Shown here piece after piece: positions 1 through 23,004 of a DNA stretch of 64,000 nucleotides. The notes under the pieces are model-generated. The model had not been told where the DNA came from, did no database searches, and was given only the letters and a program-made list of their open reading frames with translations. The stretch covers positions 23,580,258 through 23,644,257 of the forward strand of contig JBBMNZ010000001.1 in assembly GCA_037954325.1 (NCBI GenBank). Direction: 5' to 3'. This DNA is from Fistularia commersonii (lineage: Eukaryota > Chordata > Actinopteri > Syngnathiformes > Fistulariidae). Numbering within the stretch: the first letter of the stretch is position 1; each line of letters begins with the position of its first letter. The position numbers were made by a program, and so were the translations under genes.

Positions 1-316
1 TGCTGACGATTTAAGCTTGGAGGATACAATGGCTGTGACTGTTTTCATTGCCAAGTAAAATTGTTTTGCATCCTGTGTGAACATTTGATTAACTTGTATT
101 AAAAACAGCCTTTGCGTAATGACAAGAATAATTTACTCCTTTACAGACTATGGGGCCTGGTATTGAATTTGATTTGTTTATGTTTAAATTTATTATTTTT
201 TTTGTGTTTCAGTAGTTTTTTCTTTGCTTTTTTGTTGTTTTTTTTTTTGTTGTTTTTTTTTAGCAAAATACAAAAAGAACAGCGCAGCAAGAATAATGCA
301 ATTGTTTTTGTTCCAG
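1..316 (+). other. pcnt: pcnt intron, 5' gene continues left
   Basis: T-rich intronic sequence ending in the acceptor TTCCAG just before the exon at 317. The phase-0 acceptor and absence of an initiation context mean that more pcnt exons lie to the left. The T-run at 235-260 is an extended polypyrimidine tract. I see no other coding signal. Confidence 0.7.
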
Positions 317-10216
<9,900 letters not shown>

Positions 10217-11299
10217 AATCATGAATGTCTCTTTTCTGCATATTCTCGCAGAACTGTCCATGCCTTATGTCTGATTAGTTTAAGAAAGGGTTACATTTTT
10301 ACACAACATGCTTTTTTATAAATATGTTATTTTTTAAAATTTTCTATTGAGGTTTTTCTCAGCACTGTTTCTCAATGTTGACACGTCATTCCCCAAGGAT
10401 ATTGGATTTACTAAATGGGGCACTTTATTATTTTTCTACAATTGTAATGTTTTTAAAGTTATGTAAATAGAGCTGTTTCTTGCACTGGTGTCTAAATATT
10501 CTGGTCTTACAGGGGAAGGCCACAGTTATATTGCTAGCTTGCATATTTTTCTTTGGGTTTTTTTTCCTTGTATTCATGTTTTGTTTTGTTTTTTTAATTG
10601 TAATTGTGTCAACCCTAAATCCAATAAATATTTTAAATTGTGGGGTCGCACAAACTGTGATTGTATTATACCACAAACTGAAATGCTTATTGGTAATTAA
10701 GGAAGAAATGTATTTCAGACTCATGATACACAACATAAATATCTAAAATCTATTTTGACTGGTCACACAGAACAACAATATACTAGTTTTTTAATACATT
10801 TTATTGCTGTGCAAAAATAAAAAGTATATAATCAAAGTACTGAAATAATGAACTGAAGATAAATGAAAATGCAGCTGTCACTTTTAGGAATAAAGTAACA
10901 ATGAAAACAAGAATAATAAAATACATTTAGTCACATAAACGTGAGCACCAACAAGCAATAAAGACATGAAAATCGTTTTGTTTTTTTTAAAAAGCATTTC
11001 AAGGTTTTTATGTAATTATTTTATGTCCATCCTATTCAGGGTTACGAACTAGGGGGTGACCCGGTTGTCGTTAGTTATGTTAGCATCCAAATGTGCATGA
11101 TGTTTGGCCATAATATAACAGGACTATACAAGGGACTATATAACAGGGGGAATTGGCATCCACACAAAAAAATCGTCATAAATCTTAGCTTGTCACTACT
11201 AGAGTTTATTCCAAGTATCGTTTCTCTATTAATCTCGACCTTTTGAGGACAGCACAGCTTATGCCGTATCGATTTGTATTAGCTAACAGTGCATTGATT
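10217..11299 (+). other. pcnt 3' UTR and intergenic gap
   Basis: AT-rich non-coding sequence after the pcnt stop. Poly(A) signals AATAAA occur at 10623-10628 and again near 10816, so the transcript probably ends around 10650-10840. From about 11020 a short segment (cttattcaggg-like) resembles a degenerate fish interspersed repeat. No gene is seen before the senp2 promoter. Confidence 0.6.
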
Positions 11300-11575
11300 A
11301 CGAAGGAGCCTGACTCCACCCAATCACAACCCGAGCTGTCTGTGACGCTGCACATGGTCAGGTTTCTATTTGCTCGTATCCAATAAACCCCGCCTCCTCA
11401 GGGCCAAAGGCGCTGAAAGGACACTGCGTGACGCACATCCTTTAAAATATCAGTCATGCTAGGTTAAGGAGCGGCTAGCGCTGTGTCGTAGATCTCTACA
11501 TGAGCTCTATACTGTGGTGAAGTCGTCCTGGCCCGACCTGAGGACCTTGTTACATTTCTCTCGCATTTGTCTGGG
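11300..11575 (+). promoter_or_regulatory. senp2: Probable senp2 promoter and 5' UTR
   Basis: The sequence upstream of the senp2 ATG becomes CpG-richer than its surroundings. It has two CCAAT boxes (11320-11324 and 11380-11384) and a reverse-strand GC box (CCCCGCCTCC, 11388-11397), with no TATA box at a fitting distance. This is a typical housekeeping arrangement; the start site itself is not determined. Confidence 0.5.
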
Positions 11576-14500
11576 ATGTATGGATGGATAGTTGACGGAA
11601 TCTCGTCGCTGTTTGAGCCGGTTTCGGGGCAAAACCCCAGCGAGTGGCCCAAGAGAGGGGACGTCAGTGAGGCGATACCCACGCTATCTGACGCTAGAGT
11701 CCAGCGGCGACAGAATCACGGAAGACCAGTTAAACGGAGCTACCAGAGGTTGGCGGTTCGACGCTTTTTATTGTTGTTAGAAATAGCGAAGCGTTTCCTA
11801 ATACACGACGAACGATATCGCCGCCTCATGCACATTAGCAATGTTGGAGAACACTGATTAACATCTCTACAGTTTCTGATACCAGAACGGCCAATAACAC
11901 CTTTGTTATCTGGCTGGTAATTTAAACATTTCAAAAGCTAATTTCCACGCCACTTACCGGGAAACCCCGGGATCGTTTTTTTTCTCGTTAGCTTGTAGAA
12001 AATGATAAACAGGCTGGAATGTAGCCTGTAATTCATTTTGTCTATCAAATAAGATATTTGTTTGTTGGAATTTATCATCTCTACATTCCCAAACTAAGTT
12101 AACCAGGCACGGGTTTTGTTGAAAATGTTAAGTGTATGTAACTTATGTATTATTTGCGAACATTATTTCTGTCTACCTGTTAACTTAAGTTACCAGTTAA
12201 CGCTCCAGGCCTAGGCAACATGGGGAGACATCCTGTATGATGTTAGAAGTCCCGTTTCTTGATTATAAATATACTACAATGAAGCTCTGGATGTGGAAAA
12301 TGTCAATGATGCTGAGTCGTTTTGCTTCTTTAAATGCTAGTGGCATTGCTAGTCAATGATGTATTAAAATGTTACGCAGTAATGAATTACAATCTCTATA
12401 AGAAAAATACAAGTTGTGTTTTGTCAATAGTAAAATTGACATGATAATTGCAATGCTATAAGATTAGGATAAAACTTAGAACATTTAAGAGATTCTTTTT
12501 ATATTGTGGCTAATGCCTGATGAAAATAGAAGCAGTGACTGTAAACAGCACAAACACTTTAATGATCTCCTGTCTAAAGTATAAGCCAAAGCCACCTGGC
12601 AGACAAATCATAACAGACCACTGGCAGACTAAGTTATATAATAATATCACCGAAAATAAACATTTTGGCCAAAAACATGAGAGTGAGTTCTAATGGGAAA
12701 ATTGATTTGCATGGTCAAAGCAGCAGGCACACTTTGTTTATCACCAATATGGGTATACGGCTCTACCCATTTTGTTTTTATTTATTCAGTGTTAATGAAC
12801 TGTTTTAATTATGTTTTACAGTGTTGATTTTGCTGATAGTGTTTGCCAGAGTGACCAGGTAGAAGTGAAAAGACGCAGGAAAGGTAAAAAAATAAAATTT
12901 CATGTGATTGTTATGTCCTAAAGTTTTCTGTGTGTGACCTCACCAGCCACCACGCTAATTGTGTTTTGTGGGATTTCAGATGTAGTGATTAGTTTTGTGA
13001 AGAAGACCGTCGCCTGTGTAGCAGGTCTGCTCAGATTGAGAAAGCCTCTGACGACCAGCTGTAAGAAACACAGACAGTATGAAGAGCCACAGGTTTGGAC
13101 TAAACTCCCTGTATCATCTGCATCTTTCTCTTGTAATTTTTTTTGCTTTCAAATGCATATCAAAAATGCCTGCTTCTACTAAACAAACCCATCAATAGTT
13201 GTACGTGTGCGCACAAAGTATTTATAAAAGGCCTTTTCTGGTTGCTTTGTACTGGGTGAGTTTATAGGGAATAAAGAAATATTTGTTTTAGTACATTTAT
13301 AATGTTGACATGATATTCAATTCATAAAAAGGCTATAGAACTACAGTTCATAAGGCCTGATATGCTTATACGATTATTTCATGCTCAAGTTTTACTTAGC
13401 ATTACTTTGCTTTTCCTTTGTGCTTCCAGCCTATAACACTAGGAATCGATGAGCTGCACACCTCATGGCTGAAAAGCACTGAGTGGGGAATGGGTAAGTT
13501 AAGGCCTCTCAAACTGCACAAATAAAATGAAGGGTTGGATATTCTGTCGTTTTGTTTTAATATCATTTACACATCTTAAAATGTATGTACTTATCTCATG
13601 CTAATCCTATATGTCATACTTTGTTTCTCCCCACAGATAAACCACTGGGTGGAATGAATGAGAGGAGTGGAAAGAGTCATTTTCAGAGCTCTTCGCCTCC
13701 TTTAATGAGAAAATTCAGGCATGTCGCCCCCCTTCAGATAACCTCACTACTTTATTGGCTGCATCAGACCTTTAGCATTATGTGTTTTGTTTTTGCCCTC
13801 ATTATTTTATTTGACACTGCTCCCTTGAATGATCTTCTTTACAACAGTGGGACAGTGCTGCCTACAGGGCTCCCTGACCGGGGCAAAGAAAAGGAGAGGC
13901 GAGGCTCCCTCCAGTTGCTGCCCTCTAGACCTGCTGTCAGGGTGCCGAACCCTAATATGGACCAAATCTTCGGTGGCCTTGGACATAATCGCTGTTACAA
14001 GCAAAGTCTTACAGTGGAAGAGGTAAATAACGTTAAGATGGTTGAAAGTGACATAGTGCTTTTTTTTATAGTGTAAAGACCAAAAGTCCTAATGACAGTC
14101 CCCAGAACTAAAATGTTTCTCGAAACGCAATCTCATTAACCCCAGAACCGCCAGGTTTCACTGTATATCGAAAACTGTCAAGTGGATAAAATATATCCCA
14201 TAATATAAGGCATTGATTGTCAAAGTGCATGGTTTGTTTACTTCTCAATCTTCTACTTGTCAAATAGACACGTAACTTGGTCAGAATGCTCTGGGTTTGT
14301 GGTCTCCCTCTGCCGATCACACACTAAAGTGAAACATCTCTCCCTATCTCCAAAGTGGGGGGCAGCTATGGTGCACTGAGGGAGAGGAACTGCCTCAGAT
14401 TAATAAATTTCAAAAATGATCTATATACCTTTTTTATCGCTAAATTTGCTACAGCTTTGAAAGGAATGAAAGCAGTTAATAATAATTTACAATCGGGTGC

Positions 14501-17500
14501 ATTCATGTGCAGGAAATTAGCTGGAGACTGTCCAGCATGGTGGCAGTGATGAAGGCAGTGCTCTGCACCATCACACCACTCCTTCATTGAAATTAGCAAA
14601 TGTAATGACTGCTTTACATCCCTGCATTGTCTCCTGTTTCCCATATTGCAGCATAGGTTATGATTATGGAGGCACTCTATCACTAACGGCAACAGACAAA
14701 ATTTGCATCAGTAAAAAACAAATTGCACAAGAATCACTGTATACTCTTTGAGGATACATTACCCACTGGTACTTTCAGCTATTAATAGCTATTTTCAAAG
14801 CCTGTCTTTATGGGGGAGACAATACAGGTTCCAATATTTTATGGAAAACTTAGATGTATTTAAAAGACAACTGCAGGATAGCAGTAGCTCAGTTGGTACA
14901 GCAGGTGTCTCTCCTAGCAGAAGGTGGGGGGGTTCAAGTTTCGGTTTCTCCTATCTGCATGTCAAAGTGTCCTTGGGTAAGACATCAACTCCTAAGTGCC
15001 TGTGATGACCTGGCTAGTGCCTTGCATGGCCATCGGTGTTATTGTGTGTGTGAATGAGTGAATGTGAACCAGTTTGAAGAACTTAAAACTGGTTGCCTCA
15101 AGTCGCCACAAGGTGATTAAAAACGGAATATAAGTTTACCATTTAAGTTTACCGTGTTGGCAGTTCTAATATTAAACCATGTGTTTTACAAATTTTCCAA
15201 TGTTTACTAAACCTCTAGGTATTGTCCTATGTAGCAGGCGAATCCTGAAGTAAAAAATATATATTTTAGAAGTTTGCCACAAAGTTCATTCGCACTCACA
15301 ACTTTTAAATAAATCTGGAAAAATAACGTAGGCCGGTAAATCCTTCACCTGAAGCATCACTGGGTATTGCAATAACTATTGTAGTTCCCTGCTTTATAAT
15401 CACCTTTCAATAGTTTAATTGGAGGGGTAACTTGAAAGCCAGCAAAGTGGCCAAGACACTTATCCTTCTTATTATTGATGATCCACTAAGCCTGGTTTTG
15501 CAGGTGCTAGCAAGTTTACTACAGAAAAAGCTAAGTGTTTTATATTGACCATATTTTCTAAGTAACTACTGTATTTTGCTTCCAATTTGTTGCTCTCGCA
15601 CAGTTCTTATTCAATGGTCGTGTTCTCAAAAGAAAATGTTTCTGCTGCTTGAATGAACGAAAGGTACCAGAATATATTTTGACTTCCTGGACTTGTGTTT
15701 GAGTTAATCCAATTATCTGCTCAGTCAAATTTTCACATGACAAAAAAGGACATAAAGGGCGTAATTTCCGGACTATAAGCCGTTGCTTTTTTTCCACACG
15801 CTTTGAACACTGCGGTTTAAACAACAATGTGGCTACATTTATGGATTCTTTGGGGGGAGAATGAGCTTCATGCCGCCAAAACATTTAGCCTCCTTATATC
15901 GGACCAATGAAATTACTGTGAAATTCTGAGGCTGTTAATTCTCAACACTCAAGAAGACGACTTCAATGGTTTTAGTTTTGTTATTTATTTTATAGCTTTT
16001 TCATCAGCCATGTTACAGGCACTGTTTGGAAAATAAGCATTTCCAGTACGTATTATTAATCAAAAGTGTAGAAGATAAATGTAAAATGTAAATATCTCAT
16101 TACAATGTGGACACTGCCTCCCTCCTCAGTAGTATCAACATCATTCTTATGTTACACCAACAAGGGATTGGTAAATGTGTTAATTCTGGTCCTGCACCAG
16201 TACTTTGACCTACCAAGGATTCCTATTGTAGGAAATATAGTAAGGGAGATCAGAAAAATAGGACAATGTCCTGCGGCTTACCTGTAGTGCTAGATATCAG
16301 CCCCCTTGTATCTAAGGTAGTTGTCATTTACGGGGCTATGTGTACAGAACACGTGATTGACAGAAGACAAGAAAGTGACTCCTCATTTGTCAATCAAGAC
16401 AGTTGAATCCAGGTGAGCTGCTGGGTCCAGCAAGGTACTTCTGAACAGTACCTTTGGATTAAATGAAGGCTGAACAGGGTGACCTTTTCTAAAAAAAAAA
16501 GAATATCATCATCCCGCTGACATCATCGAGTGGCCTGTGATGATTCTTTACAGCATTGGGGTTCAGGGAGGGCCTTAGCTGTGTTGTAGGATGTTCTAGG
16601 TATTGTGAGGTCATGATGCTACAGCGTGATTGACCTCACCATTGTGACTAAAGGCCTTAAACTTTGGTAAACTTTGGAATCCAGTAGATCGTCAAGATGA
16701 GGGGAGCAAATACCCTCGCCTGATATGAATACATACTATACCCTGACTGTCCCTTGGTCATCTGGCCTAAGAAGAGACTAAGTCACTTGCAAGAGGCAAA
16801 TGCGCTTAAAGATGGAGAGGTACAGACCTTGCAATGAATTTCAAACGTCATCTACCAGCAGTCTACAGATGATAGGTGATTATACTACTCAATCAACCAA
16901 TCAATCAATCAAGTTCCTTCAGATAATTCTGGGGCCTTTCCATCCGCATCAGGGCTCAAAAGATGACCTCCAGAGTGTTCAATGAAAGGTAGTTCCACAT
17001 TTACTTCACCATAGTTGTTTGCTACATGATCTATACAGGTTGGTGAAACAGAGAGATAAAGATGTTTCGAAAGGATGAACAACAGGTCTGGGTGATTAAG
17101 GACAGAGGGAAATGTATTGACAGATGCTAGAAGAGTGATGGGAAGATGGAAAGAGTACTTTGAAGAGCTGATGAATGTGGAAAATGAAAGAGAGGCAAGG
17201 GTAGAAGAGGTGACTGTTGTAGAACACAAAGTAGCACAAATTAGTAAAAGTGAAGTAAGGAAAACATTGAAGAGGATGGAGAGTGGAAAAGCATTTGGTC
17301 CTGATGATATACCTGTGGAGGTGTGGAAGTGTCTAGGAGAGGCAGCAGTAGATTTTCTGACTAGATTATTCAACAGGATCTTAGAGAGTGAGAAGATGCC
17401 TGAAGAATGGAGACAAAGTGTGATGGTGCCTATTTTTAAGAATAAAGGGGTGTGCAGAATTGTGGCAACTATATGGGATAAAGTTGATGAGCCATACAAT

Positions 17501-20500
17501 GAAGTTATGGGATAGAGTAGTGGAAACTAGACTGAGAGCAGAAGTCAGCATCTGTGAACAGCAGTATGGCTTTATGCCTAGAAAGAGTACTACAGATGCA
17601 GTATTTGCGTTGAGAATCCTAATAGAAAAGTACAGAGAAGGCCAGAGGGAGCTGCATTGTGTTTTTGTAGATCTAGAAAAAGCATATGACAGGGTGCAAA
17701 GAGAGGAGCTCTGGTATTGAATGAGGAAGTCTGGAGTGGCAGAGAAGTATGTTAGACTGGTGCAGGACATGTATGCTAGCCGTCAGACAGTGGTACGGTG
17801 TGCTGTTGGGGTAACAGAGAAGTTCAAGGTGGAGGTGGGACTCCATCAGGGATCAGCTCTGAGCCCCTTCTTGTTCGCAATGGTGATGGATAGGCTGACA
17901 GATGAGGTTAGACAGGAATCCCCATGGACCATGAAGTTTGCGGATGACATTGTGATCTGTAGTGAGAGCAGACAACAGGTGGAGGAAAATCTAGAGAGGT
18001 GGAGATATGCTCTGGAAAGGAGAGGAATGAAAGTTAGTCGCAGCAAGACAGAATATATGTGTGTGAATGAGGGGAACTCAGGTGGAACGGTGAGGCTACA
18101 GGGAGTGGAGATCAAGAAGCTGGAGGATTTCAGGTACTTAGGGTCAACAGTCCAGAGCAACGGAGAGTGGAGAAAAGAGGTGAAGAGACGGGTCCAAGCA
18201 GGTTGGAATGGGTGGAGAAAAGTGTCAGGGGTACTATGTAATGGAAGACTTTCAGCCAGAATAAAAGGAAAGGTGTACAAGACAGTGGTGAGACCAGCGA
18301 TGATGTATGGACTAGAAACTGTTACAATGACCAAAAGACAGCTGGCAGAACTAGAGGTTGCAGAGATGAGGATGTTGAGGTTCTCTTTGGGACTGACCAG
18401 GATGGATAGGATCAGGAATGAGTCTATCAGAGGAACGGCACATGTTCGATGTTTTGGAGAGAAGGTCAGAGAAGCCAGACTGAGATGGTTCGGTCATGTA
18501 CAGAGGAGGGATAGAGAATATATTGGTAGACGGATGCTGGAATTGGAGCTGCCAGGCAAGAGGTCTCGAGGAAGACCAAAGAGAAGATTTATGGACGTAG
18601 TGAGAGAGGATACGAAGGTAGTTGGTGTGAGAGAGGAGGATACAGAGAATAGGGTTAGATGGAGAAAGTTGACTCGCTGTGGTGACCCCTGACGGGAAAA
18701 GCCGAAAGAAGAAGAAGTTGTTTGCTACTTCAGTTTAACATTATCCACATTATATTTAGTATAATATCCACTGTACTAAATTGAATCATGAACACAGAAT
18801 GTAACAGTAAAAATTCCCACCCTTCCTCCTGAAATCTGTTTCTTTACCAAAACAATTTTGCTCTTCACCAAATGCTGCTGTAAGAGGTGTACATTGTTCT
18901 TTCCAGTCTTATATTGGCACAAATATTCTTTTAATCTTATTTCACCTCGAGCACTGAATACCTGATTAGTCCAATCTAGGTTTTACGTTTAGCATAGTGG
19001 CCTGTCTGACATGACACTAAAGCACATAATTCTGCATGCTTATCAGAGGGGTAAAGATACTTGGCCAAAATGAGCAAGACATACCACTTTTGAAGTGTGG
19101 TTTTTAGGGCACAGCATGTCATAAAAATAAAACTGGCACATAATGAAGTCCTTGTGAGTATCCTTTCACTTGTTGGTTCTGCAGTGTGTGAAGGTGATGC
19201 ACGATATTAAAGGTCCACAGCTAAAGTTGTGTTGTGTAACCATGCAGCAATCCAACAACTTGTGTGAACTTTATTTCAACAGAAGTGAAACCGTCTCTGA
19301 TTAGCTGCCTGTATAGAACTTTTCACTCGAGTAATTAAAACGCATGCTTATGGAAGGATGTTCAGCTCAGTTATAGAGTGCCTAGTTTGGCCTTGTGCGC
19401 CCATTTGGAATTGTAGAAGTAGTCTGGTCCAAGCTTACTCTTCAAGACCGGTTGACTTTTTAGTTCTGATTCTCATGACTTTCATTTGTCGTGTGTTTCC
19501 TCCTCCCTTTAGGCCATAAAGCAGAACAATAGGGAACACTATAGACGTTTGTTGGAGATGGTTACAGACAAATACAGCAAAAGTCAGCCACTACCTTTCA
19601 ATCAAACTAAACCCAAGGAGTGAGTATGATGTCTTACGGTATAAAATATTTCCTTGTGAAATCATTTGAAATGCATAAACATGAAATGAGCTGATCCTTG
19701 TTTATTGTTACTCACAGCTTATCGCTGCTACAAACTGAACATAAAGCAACTGCTTCAGTAAAAGCTTTTGAGTCTGTTGCCAAAAAGACAGGATACCCTG
19801 GTAAGACACCTGTAAACCTCATAGCACTGATTTAGATCAAATCTGTCAGATCTGTAAAAATACTTGCTAAACCTTAACACATTTTCTAGTTTTAGGTCTA
19901 TCAGCATTTCATATATTTAAAAAATACTGTAATGCAATGCAGTAAACATGCGCCTGATAATTGAATATGTTAAACAGCAGTCCCGACTGTGTTTACATGG
20001 AAAAATGCTTCTACGCCTAAAGACCGGTGAGTGTGCTTCTTATGTTCTGATTTTTTTTTTTAATTAATTCACATGATTTTACCAATATAGTTAATTTATT
20101 TCAGATTTGGCACTTTGACTGGCAGTAAGACATTCAATGGAGGCTCAGAAGACACACATTCAAGATGTGCAAAGGTACTGCTGATCATAGAACTGATTAG
20201 ACTGCAAACATATCTGGCAAAACATGGGACTCTCGATCAAACAATGAGAAAGATAAAATTGTAAGAAGAATATCTTGGATTTTTTGCCCTTATATTTATT
20301 TTTTCTCTCTTCAAAAGTGTTTAATGAAGCTGTTCATCCAGAATTTTTAAATAAACTCTGCATAACTGTTGTTGCCATTCGCCTCTTAATTTCTGTTTGT
20401 CCATCGGGAAAAGAACTGTAATAGTAGAAGTAGAAATCAAAAGAATCAGGGTATAATTCAGTGCACTGTATGAATAGGGGCCTAAATCTTTACCTTCTTG

Positions 20501-23004
20501 GGGCCTTAGGATGTGTTGGACCAGCTATATCGTCAGGTTATCATTTCGGATGAGACCGGATGTGTATCACTGCCATAATGCCATCATGTCTTTGTGCAGA
20601 ATCCGGCTGCAGAATTGGATCTCTCTACACAAGTTGCTACTCGTCTCAGTATAGGGGAGCCAGAGACTCCCACTGTCAGTTTTCCTGACACATACTCTGT
20701 CCACAGCGCTCATATAAGACATGCTGATGAGGACATACCTCGGCTAACAAGAGTGAGTCTCGATGCTCAGTCTCCAAGATGTATTATCACTGTTGAAGGT
20801 ATTTCTTCTGATGTGTATTTTTGTCTGTGTGTATAGGACATGGCCATAGAGGTCAGTGGTGCTCTGGCTCAAAGTGACCCGAACCTTGTTTTAAGTGCTG
20901 CTTTCAAACTACGTATCACACAGAGAGACTTGGCAACTCTCATGGATGGTGGCTGGCTCAATGACGAGGTATGCTGATGTAAGGAGGTGATGACAGCTTT
21001 GTTTTGTCTGAAGCGTTTATTGTATTCTGTACTTCCCATGCAATTTCATAGCAACAGTAGTCAGCATCGGTTGTGTTGCGCATTTGTTTTGAACTATGGA
21101 ATAAGAAAAGAGAAACATAGTTACATAAAAGAAATGTTGAATAATTATTCAAAACAGGTATTGAATACTATGAAAGGAGGTAAATTCCAATAGAAATATC
21201 AGTGCAATATTTATTAAGTTAAAAGTTTAACTTTAGTTTAAATAAATACATAAATTTAAAAATTTGAAATCTTAAAAATCAAGTCAAATCTAATTTCAAA
21301 AAAGGCATGTGTGCTAAGCTGAGTATTATAAGAGCACTAGTGACATTTATAGCGTCTCAAAAGTTTCTCAGCATTGTTTACATCTTTTGGTTACGTAACT
21401 TTGGAATATTATTTCATAGTGCCGCATCTCCAGTCTTGGTTTATACTGAAACCTAACAATAATTCTGATTATTGCAATCATTTGAGTAAAGGTATTCCCA
21501 TTGATAATCGGCACTGGACCAGCTGCCATGGCAACATGCATGTGACCTTCTGTTATAATGCCTTTTACTCTTGCACGTAGTTATGTGATGGTATGGGACA
21601 CATTTTCATGTAATGGAAAAGGAAAGTATTTGCAAAATGTGGGGAGGGGGATCCTTTGTCCTCCTCAAATAGTTCAAACCTTTTTTCACATAATTGTCGG
21701 AAAATAGAATTTAATATATAAGCAAAACCAATGAAAATGTCCTCTTCTCTCTCCCTTCTTTCCTTTTCACCAGGTGATGAACTTCTACCTTTCCTTGGTC
21801 ATGGAGAGAAGCTCTGACCAAGCATCATGTTTGAAAGTATACACGTTCAGCACCTTCTTCTACCCCAAGCTGCGAGGTGGAGTCAGTGGCCAGGCCGGAG
21901 GTCAGTCTGCCGTGCACCGCTGGACCAAGTCTGTTGACCTCTTCCTCTATGACCTGATCCTTGTCCCTCTGCATCTGGGAATCCACTGGGCAATGGCTGT
22001 GAGTCAGAATAATTTCTTTGAAAGACAATTACCTTTGTTTCATTTTTTTTGTAATTGCAAGTGTCCTCCTAGTCTTTTTGAATTCTCTACTCATGATAAA
22101 TATCATTACGACATTTCCTGTGACAAAATGCAGTTTTAGGCTTCTTCCTCGTGTTTGCAATTGAAATATGAAAAAAATATGTGCCATAATCTTCATGGGA
22201 TTGTGTATTTTTATACCTTTTGATGGAGGTTCCCAGTTGTGTTAAGGCCATCTGTAACTCAGTGATGCAGAGAAGAAGATAGGAAAAACAAATGGAATCA
22301 TGGTGAATGGGACGGTTTCACAAAAGGGGATGTTTCCCACATATACACTGAGCAACATTGGAAGTATTTGCCTCCCTCTTCCTCTGAACCTTCTCTTTCC
22401 AGATAATAGACTTTAAATCCAAGACAGTGACATCCTATGATTCAATGGGGCAGAGACATGATGAAATCTGCAGTCTGTTACTGTGAGTCCACATCAACCT
22501 CTGCAGTCTCACTTAGCTGATCATTGTTTGTCCTGTGGTGCCTTGATGTATCAAACATACTGTACTAATCTTTCAGACACTACTTGAAGGATGAGCACAG
22601 AGTAAAGAAAGGCAGAGAGTTCGATAGTGCCAAATGGACTTTTGGAAGCAAGCGGGCCTCTGTAAGTTAAAGTTGACTTATTTTATTATTTTGGCATGTT
22701 AAGTTTTTTCATTCAGATGTAAATGTTCTTCATAACTTCCCTGTTTTTCAGGAAATCCCCCAGCAGAGAAATGGGAGTGACTGCGGTGTATTTGCCTGTA
22801 AATATGCTGAATATGTGACAAAAGGGAGGCCCCTCACCTTTAAACAGGTAATGCTCTATGTGCACCCAATTGCTTTAAAAAAAAAAACACACAAAAAATT
22901 GGTCTTCCACAAAATCTAATGAACCATTTCTTTCCCCACAGTGTCACATGCCTCTCTTTCGGAAATTAATGATTTGGGAGATTCTCAATCGGAAGCTGCT
23001 ATAG
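11576..23004 (+). CDS. senp2: Sentrin/SUMO-specific protease 2
   Basis: Cysteine protease (C48/Ulp1 family) that matures SUMO precursors and strips SUMO from targets, acting at nuclear pores and in the nucleus. Exons: 11576-11748, 12822-12883, 12980-13092, 13430-13493, 13637-13718, 13848-14022, 19513-19619, 19718-19800, 19978-20026, 20105-20174, 20600-20752, 20837-20968, 21774-21998, 22403-22482, 22577-22661, 22752-22847 and 22942-23004; 603 aa against 589 in human. The start MYGWIV matches the SENP2 N terminus (MYRWLV). The catalytic domain starts at AAFKLRIT and WLNDEV. The triad is visible: His in LGIHWAMA (exon ending 21998), Asp in SYDSMGQ (exon 22403) and Cys in NGSDCGVFACKYA (exon 22752). 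AFKLRIT and MPLFRK point to SENP2 over SENP1. The exon 1 donor (GTTGGC at 11749) is weak and chosen only by phase. Exon 13718 has a GC donor. Confidence 0.93.
14878..15150 (+). mobile_element. tRNA-derived SINE remnant
   Basis: A tRNA-like head is visible. Box A (TAGCTCAGTTGGT near 14886) is followed about 45 bases later by box B (GGTTCAAGTTT near 14932). The body contains TGTCCTTGGGTAAGACA and CAACTCCTAAGTGCCTG, a motif set frequent in teleost SINEs. The 3' end runs into ATATAAGTTTACCATTTAAG, similar to the usual tail. I did not find clear target-site duplications. The subfamily name is not determined. Confidence 0.6.
15755..15935 (+). repeat. Probable dispersed repeat (TTCCGGACTATAAGCC type)
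   Basis: The stretch starting GTAATTTCCGGACTATAAGC and continuing with ACGCTTTGAACACTGCGG and GTGGCTACATTTATGGAT looks like a repeat unit I associate with teleost genomes, possibly a non-autonomous DNA element. It has no coding potential of its own. The family assignment is uncertain and terminal repeats were not located. Confidence 0.35.
17026..18715 (+). mobile_element. LINE copy A: 5'-truncated non-LTR retrotransposon (RTE-like reverse transcriptase)
   Basis: Reverse-transcriptase part and C-terminal region of a non-LTR element, in the same orientation as senp2. Recognisable motifs include GPDDIPVEVWKCLGEA (17299 on), the catalytic FADDIVICSE (about 17937) and a C-terminal block with RLRWFGHVQRRD (about 18477). 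The last codons before the stop read GDP. The reading frame shifts near 17455 and a TGA interrupts it at 17718-17720, so the copy is dead. The short tail GCCGAAAGAAGAAG and lack of poly(A) suit the RTE clade, but the clade is inferred, not tested. Perfect 13-bp flanking duplications bound it (17013-17025 and 18716-18728). Confidence 0.88.

Larger units (their letters stand above)
14023..19512 (+). other. senp2: Large senp2 intron (5.5 kb) with mobile elements
   Basis: Intron between the exon ending TVEE and the exon starting AIKQNNREHYRRLL. It contains a tRNA-type SINE (about 14878-15150), a fish interspersed repeat (about 15755-15935) and LINE copy A (17026-18715). The remaining sequence (14030-14870, 15160-15750, 15940-17010, 18730-19500) shows no supported gene; short open frames there lack splice or homology support. 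Confidence 0.75.

Noticed and set aside
11041..11060. Tandem or CRISPR-like repeats anywhere in the window
   Set aside because: No array of regularly spaced direct repeats was found; all repeats are microsatellites or dispersed element pieces, as expected for a eukaryote.
17846..18334. Minus-strand open frames over LINE copy A (and similarly 33113-33667)
   Set aside because: Antisense shadows of the RT coding strand; no recognisable protein.
20837..23004. senp1 as the identity of the SUMO protease
   Set aside because: AAFKLRIT, MPLFRK and the MYxW N terminus are SENP2 features; SENP1 differs at these positions.
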